NCBI GenBank assembly: GCA_003343805.1
Contig: QAKM01000058.1
Span: 1-5,664 of the forward strand
Direction of reading: 5' to 3'
DNA from: Bacillota bacterium
Lineage (GTDB): Bacteria; Bacillota; Clostridia; Christensenellales; Borkfalkiaceae
Length of the DNA stretch: 5,664 nucleotides
Numbering within the stretch: the stretch's first letter is position 1; each line of letters starts with the position of its first letter. The notes under the pieces were generated by a model that saw only the letters and a list, made by a program, of their open reading frames with translations, searched no databases and was not told the DNA's origin. Of this stretch, positions 5,531 through 5,664 are shown piece after piece. A program made the position numbers and the translations under genes.

Positions 5531-5558
5531 CCGCATTACGCGCCTTTTGGCGATGCGG
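5531..5558. repeat. Bulged inverted repeat at the edge of module A copy 3
   Basis: CCGCAT (5531-5536) pairs with ATGCGG (5553-5558), and inside it CGCC (5541-5544) pairs with GGCG (5549-5552) around a TTTT loop, leaving a four-base bulge on the left. It is upstream of the gene at 5109 and abuts the next repeat. There is no T-run on either side, so I do not call it a terminator. Confidence 0.4.
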
Positions 5559-5585
5559 TGACTCCTTCCGCCCCTTCAGGGCACC
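5557..5585 (+). repeat. Palindromic repeat module A, copy 3
   Basis: GGTGACTCCTTCCGCC is followed by a GCCC/GGGC hairpin and CACC. It matches copy 1 (417-445) at 28 of 29 positions. The CCTCCC/GGGAGG second hairpin of the other copies is missing; instead the sequence runs through CGCGCGGTAGAGCCCGCGC into module B copy 2. Confidence 0.65.
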
Positions 5586-5609
5586 GTCTCGCGCGGTAGA
5601 GCCCGCGCT

Positions 5610-5657
5610 GCTCCTCTTCCCACGCATCTGCTTCGCATCTGCGCGGGAACCCTGAAA
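5610..5657 (+). repeat. Palindromic repeat module B, copy 2
   Basis: The element is bounded by GCTCCTCTTCCC (5610-5621) and GGGAACCCTGAAA (5645-5657), matching the boundaries at 70-120 with one base different on the right. The interior is again palindromic but of different sequence: TTCCC with GGGAA, then CGCA with TGCG. It directly follows module A copy 3, so modules A and B can form a composite block. Confidence 0.55.
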
Positions 5658-5664
5658 CGGCACG

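Noticed and set aside
4952..5536. Upstream extension of the two-domain protein to a 534-codon frame.
   Set aside because: The extension crosses the gene at 5109-5468 in another frame and its terminator. The ATG at 4951 has a proper ribosome binding site.

Overview
The window looks like a chromosomal piece of a moderately GC-rich anaerobic clostridium of the kind found in gut metagenomes (Bacillota). The grounds are strong AGGAGG-type ribosome binding sites, sigma-A style promoters of TTGACA-N17-TATAAT type, two Gram-positive style lipoproteins with LAGC lipoboxes, and intergenic DNA full of short palindromic repeats. The lineage is inferred from these general traits and cannot be fixed without a search.

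Layout. Positions 1-472 hold no gene that I can support. They contain one copy of a palindromic repeat module, a 72-bp tandem repeat (two full units and a partial third), a strong bidirectional terminator, and a second repeat module next to the end of the first gene. Positions 473-2245 (minus strand) encode a complete GTP-dependent phosphoenolpyruvate carboxykinase with its own promoter. A 288-base divergent intergenic region (2246-2533) separates it from two plus-strand genes, 2534-3031 and 3161-3589. These encode small lipoproteins that appear to be diverged paralogues, each with its own promoter and a hairpin downstream. Positions 3590-3931 are non-coding and carry hairpins and another repeat module. 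On the minus strand, 3932-4951 encodes a two-domain protein of unknown function with a proline/glycine-rich linker, and 5109-5468 encodes a small cytosolic protein with a probable lipocalin-like beta fold, followed by a canonical terminator. The right edge (5469-5664) is again repeat DNA, using the same two modules as the left edge.

Functionally the window is a set of mostly independent single-gene transcription units. The only confident biochemistry is the PEP carboxykinase at the PEP/oxaloacetate node. The other four genes are uncharacterised: two are predicted to be anchored outside the membrane and two to be cytosolic. I see no CRISPR array, tRNA, rRNA, transposase, phage gene or defence system. 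The parts most worth a second look are the lipoprotein pair and the modular palindromic repeats that recur in at least four intergenic places.
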